From Microcella putealis (GTDB lineage: Bacteria > Actinomycetota > Actinomycetes > Actinomycetales > Microbacteriaceae): a stretch of DNA of 64,000 nt. Under the pieces are notes generated by a model, which saw only the letters and a list, made by a program, of their open reading frames with translations, was not told where the DNA came from and made no database searches. Each line of letters opens with the position of its first letter. Positions within the stretch are counted from its first letter, which is position 1. The translations under genes and the position numbers were made by a program. The stretch is from the NCBI RefSeq assembly GCF_004216575.1, contig NZ_SGWW01000005.1:101328-165327 (forward strand), read 5' to 3'. Below are positions 1-9,369 of the stretch, one piece after another.

Positions 1-129
1 CGCGCTGTGGAACTTCGTGACGGCAATCACCGTCACCTCGTCGGGGCGCCGAGCGGCATCGCGACAGGCATCCGCAACCCTGCCGAGCACGCTCTCCACG
101 CGCTCGGCGAGGTCGACGGGGATCGTCAC
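1..129 (-). CDS. YggS-type PLP-binding protein, N-terminal fragment (cut by window edge)
   Basis: Reading the minus strand from a GTG at 129 gives 43 codons without a stop to the window edge. The peptide ends in VTVIAVTKFHSA, matching the start of the YggS/YlmE/PROSC family of pyridoxal-phosphate homeostasis proteins, where the Lys of the VSKTKP-like motif (here K39) binds PLP. It starts 4 bases after the ftsZ stop, so it is probably co-transcribed with ftsZ, as in most Gram-positive dcw clusters, where sepF usually follows. The rest lies outside the window, so length and completeness are unknown. Confidence 0.75.
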   Translation of the reverse strand, partial: MTIPVDLAERVESVLGRVADACRDAARRPDEVTVIAVTKFHSA

Positions 130-133
130 GATC

Positions 134-1273
134 TCAGCGCAGGAATTCGGGGACGTCGAGGTCGTCATCGACCTCGACCGCGGCGTCGAGCGGGTCGATC
201 GGCGCGGTCGCGCCGAGCGGCGCGGCGGCGCCGAAGCGCTCGGCACCCTCGACCTCACCGGCACTCTCGTCCGAACCCTCTGCGTCGAGGAAGGACGAGC
301 GCCGGTCAGCACGAACGGCCTGCGGCTCTCCCCCATCGAAGCCCGCCGCGATGACGGTGACCCGCACCTCATCGCCGAGGGTGTCATCGATCACGGCACC
401 GAAGATGATGTTCGCTTCGGGGTGCACGGCCTCTTGGACGAGGCGCGCCGCGTCATTGATCTCGAAGATGCCGAGGTTCGACCCGCCCTGGATCGACAGC
501 AGGACGCCGTGGGCGCCATCAATGCTCGCCTCCAGCAGCGGGCTGGCAACGGCGAGTTCGGCGGCCTTGATCGCGCGGTCGGCTCCCCTGCTGGAGCCGA
601 TGCCCATGAGGGCGCTGCCCGCACCCTGCATGACGCTCTTGACGTCGGCGAAGTCGAGGTTGATGAGGCCGGGGGTCGTGATGAGGTCGGTGATGCCCTG
701 AACACCGGCGAGCAGCACCTGGTCGGCGGTCGCGAAGGCCTCGAGCATGCTGATGCCGCGGTCGCTGATCTCGAGGAGGCGGTCGTTCGGCACGACGATG
801 AGCGTGTCGACCTCGTTCTTCAGCGAGGAGACGCCGTCTTCGGCCTGCGCCTGACGGCGCTTGCCCTCGAAGCTGAACGGCTTCGTGACGACACCGATGG
901 TCAGCGCGCCGATCGACTTGGCGATGCGGGCGACGACCGGCGCACCGCCGGTGCCGGTACCGCCACCCTCGCCCGCGGTGACAAAGACCATGTCGGCACC
1001 CGCGAGGGCCTCCTCGATCTCTTCCGCGTGATCCTCGGCAGCACGGCGGCCGACCTCGGGGTCGGCGCCCGCGCCCAGACCGCGCGTGAGTTCACGCCCG
1101 ACGTCGAGCTTGACGTCGGCGTCGCTCATCAGCAGCGCCTGGGCGTCGGTGTTGATGGCAATGAATTCGACACCGCGGAGGCCGAGCTCGATCATCCGGT
1201 TGACGGCGTTCACGCCGCCGCCGCCGATGCCGACCACCTTGATTACGGCGAGGTAGTTCTGGTTCGTGGTCAC
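134..1273 (-). CDS. ftsZ: Cell division protein FtsZ
   Basis: Tubulin-like GTPase that polymerises at midcell to form the Z ring. The 379-residue protein has the N-terminal nucleotide-binding Gly run (VGIGGGG, about 14-20), the tubulin signature GGGTGTG (about 103-109) and the NLDFADVK synergy loop near 210. An acidic variable linker ends in the conserved tail DLDVPEFLR, which binds partners such as SepF and FtsW. The start is GTG at 1273, behind a GGAGG ribosome site. It is last among the core division genes, separated from ftsQ by 155 bases that contain an inverted repeat, so it may have its own promoter. Family identity is unambiguous. Confidence 0.98.
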   Translation of the reverse strand: MTTNQNYLAVIKVVGIGGGGVNAVNRMIELGLRGVEFIAINTDAQALLMSDADVKLDVGRELTRGLGAGADPEVGRRAAEDHAEEIEEALAGADMVFVTAGEGGGTGTGGAPVVARIAKSIGALTIGVVTKPFSFEGKRRQAQAEDGVSSLKNEVDTLIVVPNDRLLEISDRGISMLEAFATADQVLLAGVQGITDLITTPGLINLDFADVKSVMQGAGSALMGIGSSRGADRAIKAAELAVASPLLEASIDGAHGVLLSIQGGSNLGIFEINDAARLVQEAVHPEANIIFGAVIDDTLGDEVRVTVIAAGFDGGEPQAVRADRRSSFLDAEGSDESAGEVEGAERFGAAAPLGATAPIDPLDAAVEVDDDLDVPEFLR

Positions 1274-1288
1274 TGGGGCCTCCGTCTA

Positions 1289-1317
1289 ACCTTCAACCTC
1301 TACCTGAGGTGTAAGGT
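1289..1317. promoter_or_regulatory. Imperfect inverted repeat in the ftsZ leader
   Basis: Two 12-base arms (1289-1300 and 1306-1317) are complementary at 10 of 12 positions around a 5-base loop. The element lies 16 bases upstream of the ftsZ GTG, between the ftsQ stop and ftsZ. It could be an operator or an RNA hairpin in the ftsZ leader. The FtsR-type regulator encoded at 32821-33531 is a conceivable partner, but no binding motif is known to me that would prove it. Confidence 0.35.
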
Positions 1318-1428
1318 ATCCTCACAACTGCTGATTAACCGGAACGGTACGGCCCCAGAGCCACCCGCCCGGTGAGGCCGCGCGCGTGTCGCTCAAGCGG
1401 GCGGCGTGATTCGTGTGCCCGGGCCGGA

Positions 1429-2424
1429 TCAGCCGGCGTCGCGGACGACGAGACTGTCCGGAGCCGAGACGTCGTAGGTCCAGCGCACCGCCTGGTCGGT
1501 CGCGGCGATCGCCGCGTCGAGCACCCGGGTTTTTTGCGCCGAGCGCTCGGCATCGCCCCAGATCACGATGTGCGCGCTGTCACGCAGCTCGAAGGTGACG
1601 TCATCGCGGGTCGACGCCGACACGGTGCGGATGCGCGCCACGACCTCTCGGGGAACCGCAATCAGGACGTCGGCGACCGCCCCGAACGCGACTCCTTCGG
1701 CGTCGTCGCTCGGCAGCTGGATCAGCGGAACACCGTCGGGGATCGCGTCAGTGACCTCGATGACGACACCCGCCGCATCCACCAGTTCGACGCCGTTCGC
1801 CGTCTCGAGCGCGCCGATGGGGGCGCGCTCGACGATGCGAACGATAAGGGTGTTGGGTGGAACGATCTCGGTGGCGAAGGAGCGCACCAGGGTGAAGTCG
1901 GCGAGGTCGGCGGCGATCTCGTCGTCGGACAGGAAGGCGAGCGGCGTTCCGCGGTGCTCGTCGAGGGCATCGACCACCCGCTGCGGGTCGAGGCGAGACG
2001 CACCCGTGACCTCGATCGTCGTCAGCGACATGATCGGGCTGAGCGTCACGACCGCGACGCCGCCCACCAGGCTCGCCAACGAGATGCCGGCGCCCAGCGC
2101 GATGGCTTTGCGTCGCCGCGAGATACGCGTAAAGCGCCGCACCTCGCCGCGCTCGGACCGTCGGCGTTCCCGGGCAGCGCGACGCTCGAGACGGTGCGCA
2201 TCGCGACGGGCGCGCCGAGCGTTGCGCGCAAGCGATCGAGCGGACGGCGGTGACGGCGTGGCTGCCTCCCCCTCGCCGGCATCGGGAGCGACATCGCGCA
2301 CGCGCGCACGGCCCCCGAGCGGCGCATCACGCGGGGCGCGCGAGGCAGGCGGGGCCTGCGGCGCACGCGACGCTGCTGATTCGCGCGGCGGCACGGGGCC
2401 GCCGATTCCCTCGGGGCGCTTCAC
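1429..2424 (-). CDS. ftsQ: Cell division protein FtsQ/DivIB
   Basis: Bitopic divisome protein that connects FtsL and FtsB with FtsW and FtsI. The 331-residue protein has a long basic, Ala/Arg-rich cytoplasmic N-terminus (about 105 residues) and one membrane helix ([19 protein letters not shown]). A POTRA domain starting near [16 protein letters not shown] follows, then the FtsQ beta domain. The start is a GTG whose last two bases overlap the murC stop (GTGA), so translation is probably coupled to murC. The cytoplasmic tail is longer than in E. coli FtsQ but is common in actinobacteria. Confidence 0.93.
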   Translation of the reverse strand: MKRPEGIGGPVPPRESAASRAPQAPPASRAPRDAPLGGRARVRDVAPDAGEGEAATPSPPSARSLARNARRARRDAHRLERRAARERRRSERGEVRRFTRISRRRKAIALGAGISLASLVGGVAVVTLSPIMSLTTIEVTGASRLDPQRVVDALDEHRGTPLAFLSDDEIAADLADFTLVRSFATEIVPPNTLIVRIVERAPIGALETANGVELVDAAGVVIEVTDAIPDGVPLIQLPSDDAEGVAFGAVADVLIAVPREVVARIRTVSASTRDDVTFELRDSAHIVIWGDAERSAQKTRVLDAAIAATDQAVRWTYDVSAPDSLVVRDAG

Positions 2425-3845
2425 GCCCCCGCCCGGCGCTCGATGGCGGCGCGGAGCTCGGGGATGATGCGGTACACGTCGCCACAGCTGAGGGTCATGA
2501 CGATGTCGCCGGGGCGGGCGATCTCGGCGACCCGGGCGGCCGCATCGTCCCAGTTGGGTCGGTAGTCAACCCGAGCCTGATCGGCAAACGCGTCGGCCAC
2601 GAGCGCCCCCGTGACGCCGGGAATCGGATCCTCGCGCGCCCCGTACACGTCGAGCACGATCGTGTGGTCGGCTCCGCGCTCGTAGACGGTCGCGAAGTCG
2701 CCCGCCATGGCCTGCGTGCGGCTGAACAGGTGCGGCTGGTGCACCGCGATCACGCGGCCCTCGCCGACGACGCTGCGCGCCTGCTGCAGGGCGGCGACCA
2801 CCTCGGTGGGGTGGTGGGCGTAATCGTCGTAGAGGCGCACACCGTCGGCCTCGCCGTGGCTCTCGAAGCGGCGCTGCGTGCCCGCGAACCCGTCGAGTGC
2901 GGCGACCGCCTCGCCGAGCTCCACTCCGAGCACAGACAGCAGCGCGACGACGCCCGCTGCGTTGACCGCGTTGTGGCGGCCCGGCACGGCAAGGCGACCG
3001 GATGCGCGCACGCCGTCGCGCTCGAGGGTGAACGTCACGGGGCCGGTCGTTCCGATCTCGGTGATGCGCACATCCGCGTCGGCGGACTCACCGAAGGTGA
3101 CCAGCCACGGAAGGGGGGCGCCGCCCGCGGCGGCCTCGCGCATCCGCTCGCTCAGTCGACGGGTGGCGGGGTCGTCGGCCGAGAGGACGACCGCCTCGCG
3201 CACGGCGGATGCGAAACGCCAGAAGGCTTCGTCGATGGCGTCGGCGGATCCGTAGTGGTCGAGGTGGTCGGAGTCGATGTTTGTGATGATCGCGAGGGCC
3301 GTGTCGTACAGCCGGAACGAGCCGTCTGACTCGTCAGCCTCGACGATGAACAGCTCACCCTCGCCCCAGGCGGCCGAGGTGCCGGCCGACTGGATGACCG
3401 CACCATTGATGAAGGACGGGTCGCGGTCGAGCGCGCGCAACGCCTCGACCGCCATGCCCGTGGAGGTCGACTTGCCGTGGGCCCCGGCGACGGCGACAAG
3501 CCGCTCGCCCCGGACGAGCCACGCCAGCGCGTTCGCGCGGTGCAGCACGGGGATGCCCCGCGATAGCGCTTCTTGGTATTCGGGGTTGTCCTGCCAGAGC
3601 GCGCCCGTGACGACGAGCGCCTCCGCGTCGCCGACGTGCGCCGCGTCGTGGCCGATCGCGACGGGGATGCCCAGCTCGCGCAGCGCCGTCACCGTCGGGG
3701 ACTCGGCGCGGTCGCTTCCCGTCACGACGTGGCCGCGGGCGTGCATCATGCGGGCGATGCCGCTCATGCCACTGCCGCCGATGCCGACGAAGTGCAGGCG
3801 GCCGAGGGTGTCGGGCAGGACGAGGTCGAGGTCAGGAGCAATCAT
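2421..3845 (-). CDS. murC: UDP-N-acetylmuramate--L-alanine ligase MurC
   Basis: Cytoplasmic Mur ligase that adds the first amino acid of the peptidoglycan stem peptide to UDP-MurNAc using ATP. The N-terminal Rossmann motif is [15 protein letters not shown] (about 18-32). The ATP loop is [10 protein letters not shown] (about 120-129), with Ser where many homologues have Thr. A central NxDxDHLDHYG motif and a C-terminal DDYAHHPTE motif complete the family pattern. At 474 residues it has full family length. It lies 6 bases after murG and overlaps ftsQ by 4 bases. No murB is present in this window. Confidence 0.97.
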   Translation of the reverse strand: MIAPDLDLVLPDTLGRLHFVGIGGSGMSGIARMMHARGHVVTGSDRAESPTVTALRELGIPVAIGHDAAHVGDAEALVVTGALWQDNPEYQEALSRGIPVLHRANALAWLVRGERLVAVAGAHGKSTSTGMAVEALRALDRDPSFINGAVIQSAGTSAAWGEGELFIVEADESDGSFRLYDTALAIITNIDSDHLDHYGSADAIDEAFWRFASAVREAVVLSADDPATRRLSERMREAAAGGAPLPWLVTFGESADADVRITEIGTTGPVTFTLERDGVRASGRLAVPGRHNAVNAAGVVALLSVLGVELGEAVAALDGFAGTQRRFESHGEADGVRLYDDYAHHPTEVVAALQQARSVVGEGRVIAVHQPHLFSRTQAMAGDFATVYERGADHTIVLDVYGAREDPIPGVTGALVADAFADQARVDYRPNWDDAAARVAEIARPGDIVMTLSCGDVYRIIPELRAAIERRAGA

Positions 3846-3851
3846 CGGCCA

Positions 3852-4937
3852 TCACCCTACGCCGCGCGAGGCGATGGCCTCGCGCGCGAGACGAACCATG
3901 GCGGATGCGGCGTCGCGGCGGCCAACCGTGGCAGCGGCCGCCGTCATGCGGGCGATCTCGGAGCGGCCGGTGAGCAACGGAATGAGGCTGTCGCTCACCC
4001 ACTCGGGAGTGAACGCGGCATCGTCAACGAGGATCGCGGCCCCGGCGTCGATGAGCTCGCGGGCGTTGAGGCGCTGCTCGCCGTTGCCCACCGGGTACGG
4101 CACGAGGATGGACGCGAGACCGACGGCGCCCAGCTCGGTCACCGTCGCGGCGCCCGAGCGGCAGACGACGAGCTCAGCCGCGGCCAGGGCGAGGTCCATG
4201 CGGTCGCAGTACTCGATCACGCGATAGCCGGTCAGCCCCGGGTCGTCGCCGCCGCGGTCGCGGCCCGTGATGTGCAGGATCTGCCAGCCGGCGCCGAGGA
4301 TCGCGGGGGCGCTGGCGGCGATCGTGTGGTTGATGCTGCGCGCTCCCGTTGACCCACCCGTGACCAGCAGTACGGGGCGCTCGGCGGTGAAGCCGAACTC
4401 GGCGAGGGCGTCATCGCGCACGGCCCGCCGATCGAGCTCGACGATCTCGCGCCGCAGCGGCATGCCGACGACGGTGGCCCCGCGCATCGGCGTGCCGGGG
4501 AAGGTGGTGGCGACGCGGCCGCCCAGCCAGCCGCCGAGGCGATTCGCGATGCCGGGGCGTGCGTTCGCCTCGTGCACGACAAACGGCACCTTCTCGGCGC
4601 GGGCGGCGACGTACGCCGGGGCCGAGGCGTACCCGCCAAAGCCGACCACGGCATCCACCCCGCGATCGCGGATGAGCTGCCGCGTGATGCGCACCGCGTC
4701 GCGGAAGCGGGCCGGAAAGCGCAGGGCGGCACCGTTCGGGCGGCGCGGAAAGGGCACGCGCGGAATGGTCACGAGCTCGTAGCCGCGCGCGGGGACGAGG
4801 CGCGCCTCGAGCCCCTCCGCCGTGCCGAGCACGACGAGCTCGGCGTCAGGCTCGTCGGCGCGCCACGCATCGGCGACGGCGAGCAGGGGGTTCACGTGGC
4901 CCGCGGTACCGCCGCCGGCCAAGAGGACCGTGGTCAT
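3852..4937 (-). CDS. murG: UDP-GlcNAc:lipid I GlcNAc transferase MurG
   Basis: Peripheral membrane glycosyltransferase that converts lipid I to lipid II. The start is placed at the ATG at 4937, which overlaps the ftsW stop (ATGA) and begins MTTVLLAGGGTAGHVNP, the family's N-terminal Gly-rich loop. The open frame continues 56 codons upstream but overlaps ftsW and is low-complexity Arg-rich sequence, so that extension is rejected. The 361-residue protein also has GGSTGARSIN and the donor-binding region CRSGAATVTELGA. Size and order (ftsW-murG-murC) are typical. Confidence 0.96.
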   Translation of the reverse strand: MTTVLLAGGGTAGHVNPLLAVADAWRADEPDAELVVLGTAEGLEARLVPARGYELVTIPRVPFPRRPNGAALRFPARFRDAVRITRQLIRDRGVDAVVGFGGYASAPAYVAARAEKVPFVVHEANARPGIANRLGGWLGGRVATTFPGTPMRGATVVGMPLRREIVELDRRAVRDDALAEFGFTAERPVLLVTGGSTGARSINHTIAASAPAILGAGWQILHITGRDRGGDDPGLTGYRVIEYCDRMDLALAAAELVVCRSGAATVTELGAVGLASILVPYPVGNGEQRLNARELIDAGAAILVDDAAFTPEWVSDSLIPLLTGRSEIARMTAAAATVGRRDAASAMVRLAREAIASRGVG

Positions 4938-6139
4938 CGCACCTGCTCCGGCACGGGGCGGGACAGCGACAGCACCACGCCGACGGCGAGGAGGTTCGCG
5001 ACGAGGGAGGTTCCGCCCGCCGACACGAAGGGCAGGGGAACGCCGAGCACGGGCAGCATGCCGAGCACGACCGCGATGTTCACGAAGGCTTGGGTGATGA
5101 TCCACACCATGACGCCGCCGATGGCGATGCGACGGAAGCCATCGAGCGGGCCGCGCAGCAGACGCACGAAGGCGATGCCGAGGGCGACGAAGAGGGCCAG
5201 CACGACGACGGCGCCGACGAGGCCCAGCTCTTCGCCGATGATCGCGAAGATGAAGTCACTCTCGGCGTGCGGCAGCCACGACCATTTGGCCGAGGAGTTG
5301 CCGAGGCCCACACCGAACAACCCTCCCGAGCCGAGCGCCCAGGTGCCGTGCACGATCTGCCAGCAGGTGCCCTCGTAGTCTTCGGGCGCGCACCCGTCGA
5401 GCCACGTGGTGATGCGGCTGACGCGCGAGGGGCTCGAATACGCGAACGCCACGGCGGCACCGGCGATCGCGAGCACCATGGCGACGAGGTAGCGCAGCGG
5501 CACCCCCGCGAAGAACAGCGCACCGAGCACGATGGCCAACATGATGCCGGCCGTACCCAGGTCTTGGCCGATCAGCACCATGCCGATGGCGACGAGGGAC
5601 AGCGGGATCGCGGGGATCAGCACGTCGCGCCAGCGGTGGAAGCCGCCGGCCTTCGCGCCGAGCACGGTCGCCAGCCAGACGACGAGCGCCAGCTTCAGAA
5701 ACTCGGAGGGCTGGGCCGTGAGGCCACCAATGTTCAGCCAGTTGCGGTTACCGCCATAGCCGTAGCCGAGGGGGGTGAACACCACGAGCGCCTGCAGCCC
5801 GACGCCCAGCAGCACGAAGTGGCGGGCCCAGCGTCGCCAGAACACGGCGGGCAGGCGCGCGATCGACAGCATGACGGGGATGCCGATGAGCGCGAACGCC
5901 CCCTGCCGCACGAAGATCGCGAAGAAGTCACCGTTGTTGCCCTGGCTCGACACGATGAACGAGGCCGACAACACCATGACCAGGCCGAACAGCACGAGGA
6001 AGATCGTTGTGCCGAGCAGCAGGATCGCATCGGGGTTGTCGGTGCCGAACAGTCGCCGCACCGCGACGACGGCGGCCGGGGCGCGACCGCCGCGCTCGCC
6101 GTCAGCCGGCGTCGCGCGAGGGGGCCGGATGCTCGTCAT
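4934..6139 (-). CDS. ftsW: Septal peptidoglycan glycosyltransferase FtsW
   Basis: SEDS-family polytopic membrane enzyme that polymerises lipid II at the septum with its class B PBP partner, FtsI. The 401-residue protein has about ten hydrophobic helices, beginning at AILLLGTTIFLVLFGLVMVLSAS. SEDS hallmarks are seen: QPSEFLKLALV, GQDLGTAGIM, and the C-terminal LPFVSAGGTSLVANL loop. The large loop after helix 7 includes DYEGTCWQIVHG, ending LPHAESDFIFAIIGEELG. It starts at ATG 6139 and overlaps the end of murD by 38 bases and the start of murG by 4, so the three genes are tightly coupled. Confidence 0.96.
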   Translation of the reverse strand: MTSIRPPRATPADGERGGRAPAAVVAVRRLFGTDNPDAILLLGTTIFLVLFGLVMVLSASFIVSSQGNNGDFFAIFVRQGAFALIGIPVMLSIARLPAVFWRRWARHFVLLGVGLQALVVFTPLGYGYGGNRNWLNIGGLTAQPSEFLKLALVVWLATVLGAKAGGFHRWRDVLIPAIPLSLVAIGMVLIGQDLGTAGIMLAIVLGALFFAGVPLRYLVAMVLAIAGAAVAFAYSSPSRVSRITTWLDGCAPEDYEGTCWQIVHGTWALGSGGLFGVGLGNSSAKWSWLPHAESDFIFAIIGEELGLVGAVVVLALFVALGIAFVRLLRGPLDGFRRIAIGGVMVWIITQAFVNIAVVLGMLPVLGVPLPFVSAGGTSLVANLLAVGVVLSLSRPVPEQVR

Positions 6140-7628
6140 CGGCTGCTCCCTCCCCGTGCTGCCTCACCGCGTCCGCAAATCGCCTACCGCGATCGGCGTA
6201 GTCGTCGAACTGGTCCATTGATGCCGCCGCCGGAGCCAACAGCACGGTGTCGCCCGGCTGGGCGAATCGTGCGGCGAGCCGAACGGCGTCGGGCATCACC
6301 CGGTCAGTCTCGCGGGCGTCGACCTCAGAGACGGGGAGCCCGGGGGCGTGTCGGGCGAACGCTTCGGCAAGGGATGCGCGCTCAGCGCCAATGAGGACGG
6401 CGGCGCGCAGGCGGTCGCGGTGGGCCGCGACGAGCGGCGCGAGGTCGACCCCCTTGGCAAGCCCGCCCACGATCCAGACCACCGAGCGGTACGCCGTGAG
6501 CGAGGAGGCGGCTGCGTGGGCGTTCGTGGCCTTCGAATCGTCGACCCAGACGACCTCGTCGATCTGCGCTACGACCTCGGTGCGGTGGTGGTCGACGCGG
6601 AACGCCCGCAGCCCGTCGCGCACAGCCACGGGGCTGGCACCGGCGGCGCGCGCCAGGGCCGACGCCGCGAGGGCGTTGGCGAGCCCGTGCGGGGTCTGCA
6701 GCCCGGCCGCCGCCAGATCGGCGAGCGAGGCGAGCTCGAGCGCGGTTGTGTGACGCTCGTCGAGGAACGCCCGGTCGACGAGCAGGTCGTCGACCAGCCC
6801 CACGTCGCTCGGGCCGGGGGTGTCGGAGCTGAAGCCGATCGCCCGGCACCCCTCGACGACGTCGGCCTGCTCGACCATGCGCATGGTCGCCTCGTCGCGA
6901 CGGTTGTACACGCAGGCGAGCCGCGTGTTGGCGTACACCTTCGCCTTGGCCGCCGCGTACGCGTCCGGGCTGCCGTGCCAGTCGTAGTGGTCTTCGGCAA
7001 GATTCAGGCAGGCGCTCGCGAGCGGCGACAGCGCGCCGGGCCCCTCGGTCGGCAGCCAGTGCAGCTGGAAGCTCGACAACTCGACGACGAGCACGTCGAA
7101 ACCGGCCGGGTCGCGCACGGCATCGAGCACCGGCACGCCAATGTTGCCGCACGGGGCCACGCGACGACCGGCCTCGGCGAGCATGGTGGCGGTCAACTGC
7201 GTCGTCGTGGTCTTGCCGTTCGTGCCGGTGATGGTGATCCACTCGGCGGCAGGCTCGACCTTGTCGCGCACGCGCCAGGCGAGTTCAATGTCGCCCCACA
7301 TCGGGATGCCCGCCGCCTGAATGGCCCGGATCAGGGGCTGCTCAGGCGTGAAGCCGGGCGAGACGATCGCGAGATCCGCGCCGAGCGCGAGAACGACATC
7401 CGCATCGTTCGCATCGTCGCCGGATAGCTCGACGAGGTCGACGCCGATCACGGGCAGGATGCGCGCGCGCTCGGCATCGGGGGTGCGCGCGGCGACGGTG
7501 ACGCGGGCGCCGAGCTCGGCGAGGGTGTCGGCGGCGGCAAAGCCCGTGACGCCGAGACCCAGCACGACGACGTTCAGTCCGCGCCAGTCGGCGCGCCAGC
7601 TGGTCAGCTGGTCGAGAGGGGCTGCCAT
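6102..7628 (-). CDS. murD: UDP-MurNAc-L-Ala:D-Glu ligase MurD
   Basis: Adds D-glutamate to UDP-MurNAc-L-Ala in the cytoplasm. The start is taken at ATG 7628 because it forms a 1-base TGATG overlap with the mraY stop. An ATG five codons further upstream lies inside mraY. Motifs are VVVLGLGVTGFAAAD near the N-terminus, the P-loop ITGTNGKTTTTQL, the NLAEDHYDWHG metal-binding region, and DDSKATNAHA plus GGLAKGVDL in the C-terminal domain. At 508 residues it is slightly longer than E. coli MurD and within the actinobacterial range. Its 3' end runs 38 bases into ftsW. Confidence 0.97.
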   Translation of the reverse strand: MAAPLDQLTSWRADWRGLNVVVLGLGVTGFAAADTLAELGARVTVAARTPDAERARILPVIGVDLVELSGDDANDADVVLALGADLAIVSPGFTPEQPLIRAIQAAGIPMWGDIELAWRVRDKVEPAAEWITITGTNGKTTTTQLTATMLAEAGRRVAPCGNIGVPVLDAVRDPAGFDVLVVELSSFQLHWLPTEGPGALSPLASACLNLAEDHYDWHGSPDAYAAAKAKVYANTRLACVYNRRDEATMRMVEQADVVEGCRAIGFSSDTPGPSDVGLVDDLLVDRAFLDERHTTALELASLADLAAAGLQTPHGLANALAASALARAAGASPVAVRDGLRAFRVDHHRTEVVAQIDEVVWVDDSKATNAHAAASSLTAYRSVVWIVGGLAKGVDLAPLVAAHRDRLRAAVLIGAERASLAEAFARHAPGLPVSEVDARETDRVMPDAVRLAARFAQPGDTVLLAPAAASMDQFDDYADRGRRFADAVRQHGEGAADDEHPAPSRDAG

Positions 7629-8725
7629 CAGCGGCTGATCCACTCGAGGTAGAACAGGCCAACGCCGACGGCGACGAACAGGCCGCCGATGAGCCAGAAG
7701 CGCACGACGATCGTGACCTCGGCCCAGCCCTTCAACTCGAAGTGATGGTGCAGCGGGCTCATCAGGAAGATGCGCTTGCCCTTCGTGATCTTGAAGTACG
7801 CCCTCTGCAGGATCACCGAGCCCGTGACGATGAGGAAGAGGCCGCCCATGAGCACGAGCAGCAGCTGCGTGTGGGTGAGGATCGCGAGCGCCGCCAGCGC
7901 GCCGCCGATCGCGAGGGAGCCGGTGTCACCCATGAAGATTTGCGCGGGCGAGGTGTTCCACCACAAGAACCCGATCAGGCTCGCGGCAATCGCCGCCGCC
8001 ACGATCGCGAGGTCGAGCGAGTCGCGCACCTCGTAGCACTTGTAGGCCACCGCCTCGTCGAGACCCGCATTCGAGCACGACTGGTTGAACTGCCAGAAGG
8101 CGATCACGATGTAGCCGACGATCGACAGGATGGACGCTCCCGTCGCGAGGCCGTCGAGGCCGTCAGCGACGTTGACCGCGTTCGACGTGGCGACCACGAT
8201 CAGGTTCACCCACAGGGTGAAGAGGATCATGGCGCCGATCGAGCCGAAGACCGCGAAGTCGAGCCAGTCGATGTCACGAACGCCCGAGACCATCGTCGTG
8301 GCGGGGGTAATGCCGTCTTCGTCGGGGAAGTTAATGGCGACCAGCGCGAACGCGGTGCCGACGATGACCTGCCCGGCAACCTTCGCCCAGCCCCCGAGGC
8401 CGAGACTGCGCTGGTTGCGCACCTTCGAGTAGTCGTCGACGAAGCCGACCAGCGCGAGGCCGGCAAAAACCCCCAGAACGAGCAGCCCGCTGAGCGTAAA
8501 CGGCTCTTGCGCGACCAGGTGCCCGAACACGTAGCCGAGCGACGCGCCGAGCACGACGACGATGCCACCCATCGTGGGCGTACCGCGCTTCGTGTGGTGC
8601 GTCTGCGGGCCATCCTCGCGAATGAACTGCCCCCACTCGATGCGCTTGAACAGTCGCACGAACAGCGGGGTCATCAGCAGGGTGAAGGTGAGCGCGAATG
8701 CGCCCGAGAACAACAGAGCGATCAC
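7628..8725 (-). CDS. mraY: Phospho-MurNAc-pentapeptide translocase MraY
   Basis: Polytopic membrane enzyme that transfers phospho-MurNAc-pentapeptide to undecaprenyl phosphate, making lipid I. The 365-residue protein shows PTMGGIVVV, the aspartate motif [49 protein letters not shown] and the cytoplasmic HHHFELKGW motif, all diagnostic. The start is a GTG at 8725, overlapping the stop of the truncated MurF-like gene (GTGA). Because MraY needs the MurF product, its survival next to a MurF remnant implies that MurF activity exists elsewhere. Confidence 0.97.
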   Translation of the reverse strand: MIALLFSGAFALTFTLLMTPLFVRLFKRIEWGQFIREDGPQTHHTKRGTPTMGGIVVVLGASLGYVFGHLVAQEPFTLSGLLVLGVFAGLALVGFVDDYSKVRNQRSLGLGGWAKVAGQVIVGTAFALVAINFPDEDGITPATTMVSGVRDIDWLDFAVFGSIGAMILFTLWVNLIVVATSNAVNVADGLDGLATGASILSIVGYIVIAFWQFNQSCSNAGLDEAVAYKCYEVRDSLDLAIVAAAIAASLIGFLWWNTSPAQIFMGDTGSLAIGGALAALAILTHTQLLLVLMGGLFLIVTGSVILQRAYFKITKGKRIFLMSPLHHHFELKGWAEVTIVVRFWLIGGLFVAVGVGLFYLEWISR

Positions 8726-9369
8726 GCTGCGACCTCCGTCAAACGTTCGACGAGCGCGGAAAGGTCGGACACTCCCCCGCCCGTCACGAGCACGACGTCT
8801 CCGGAGTGGACCCTGTCATGCAGTGAAGCGTAGGCCTCATCGGCCGTCTCGACGAGCAGCGACTCCCCGTCCCACGAGCCCTCGAGCCCCGCGGCGTTGT
8901 GCAAGTGACGCGCGCCGTGGCCAATGACAATCAGCTGCGCGATGTCGAGCCGCACCACCACGCGCCCGAGAGCGTCGTGATCCTCAAACCAGTCGGTCGG
9001 CTCAGTGACGAGCTCTCCGGCGACGACAAACGAGCGGGCCTCGGTGCCGCGGGTGAGGCCCGCCACCACCTGCAGCGAACGGCGCACCTCGGCCGCCGTG
9101 GCGGCGTCACGATCGTCCAGGACGAGGAGGCCGGAGGGGGTCACCCGCCGCTCGCAGCGACGGGGAATGTCGCGGATGCTCGCGGCCGCATGCGTCGCCT
9201 CGGCGAGCGGTGCGCCGGTCGCGAGGCGCGCATCCACCGCATCGATCGCGGCGGCCGTCGCCGCGTCGCCGATCGCCTCAATCACGAGGACCGCGCGCTC
9301 GTCGCCGGCACGCAGGTGAATCGTCGTGCCGTCGCGCGACACGATCACGTCGTCAACCGTCGCGGCCAT
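8722..9369 (-). CDS. Truncated MurF-like protein (C-terminal part only; probable pseudoenzyme)
   Basis: The gene occupies the murF position between murE and mraY but encodes only 215 residues, against about 450-510 for MurF. Residues 110-215 resemble the MurF C-terminal domain: [11 protein letters not shown] (131-141), [25 protein letters not shown] (split across 146-170) and GDVVLVTGG (190-198). The UDP-substrate domain and the ATP loop GTNGKT are absent. The DAYNANP motif is replaced by DDRDAAT (85-91), and the terminal Lys-Ser-Ser-type motif by TGGG. The frame is intact, with a TGATG overlap to murE and a GTGA overlap to mraY, so it is maintained as a translated gene rather than a fresh frameshift. 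Catalysis as D-Ala-D-Ala ligase seems impossible. A structural or regulatory role is speculation. Confidence 0.8.
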   Translation of the reverse strand: MAATVDDVIVSRDGTTIHLRAGDERAVLVIEAIGDAATAAAIDAVDARLATGAPLAEATHAAASIRDIPRRCERRVTPSGLLVLDDRDAATAAEVRRSLQVVAGLTRGTEARSFVVAGELVTEPTDWFEDHDALGRVVVRLDIAQLIVIGHGARHLHNAAGLEGSWDGESLLVETADEAYASLHDRVHSGDVVLVTGGGVSDLSALVERLTEVAA

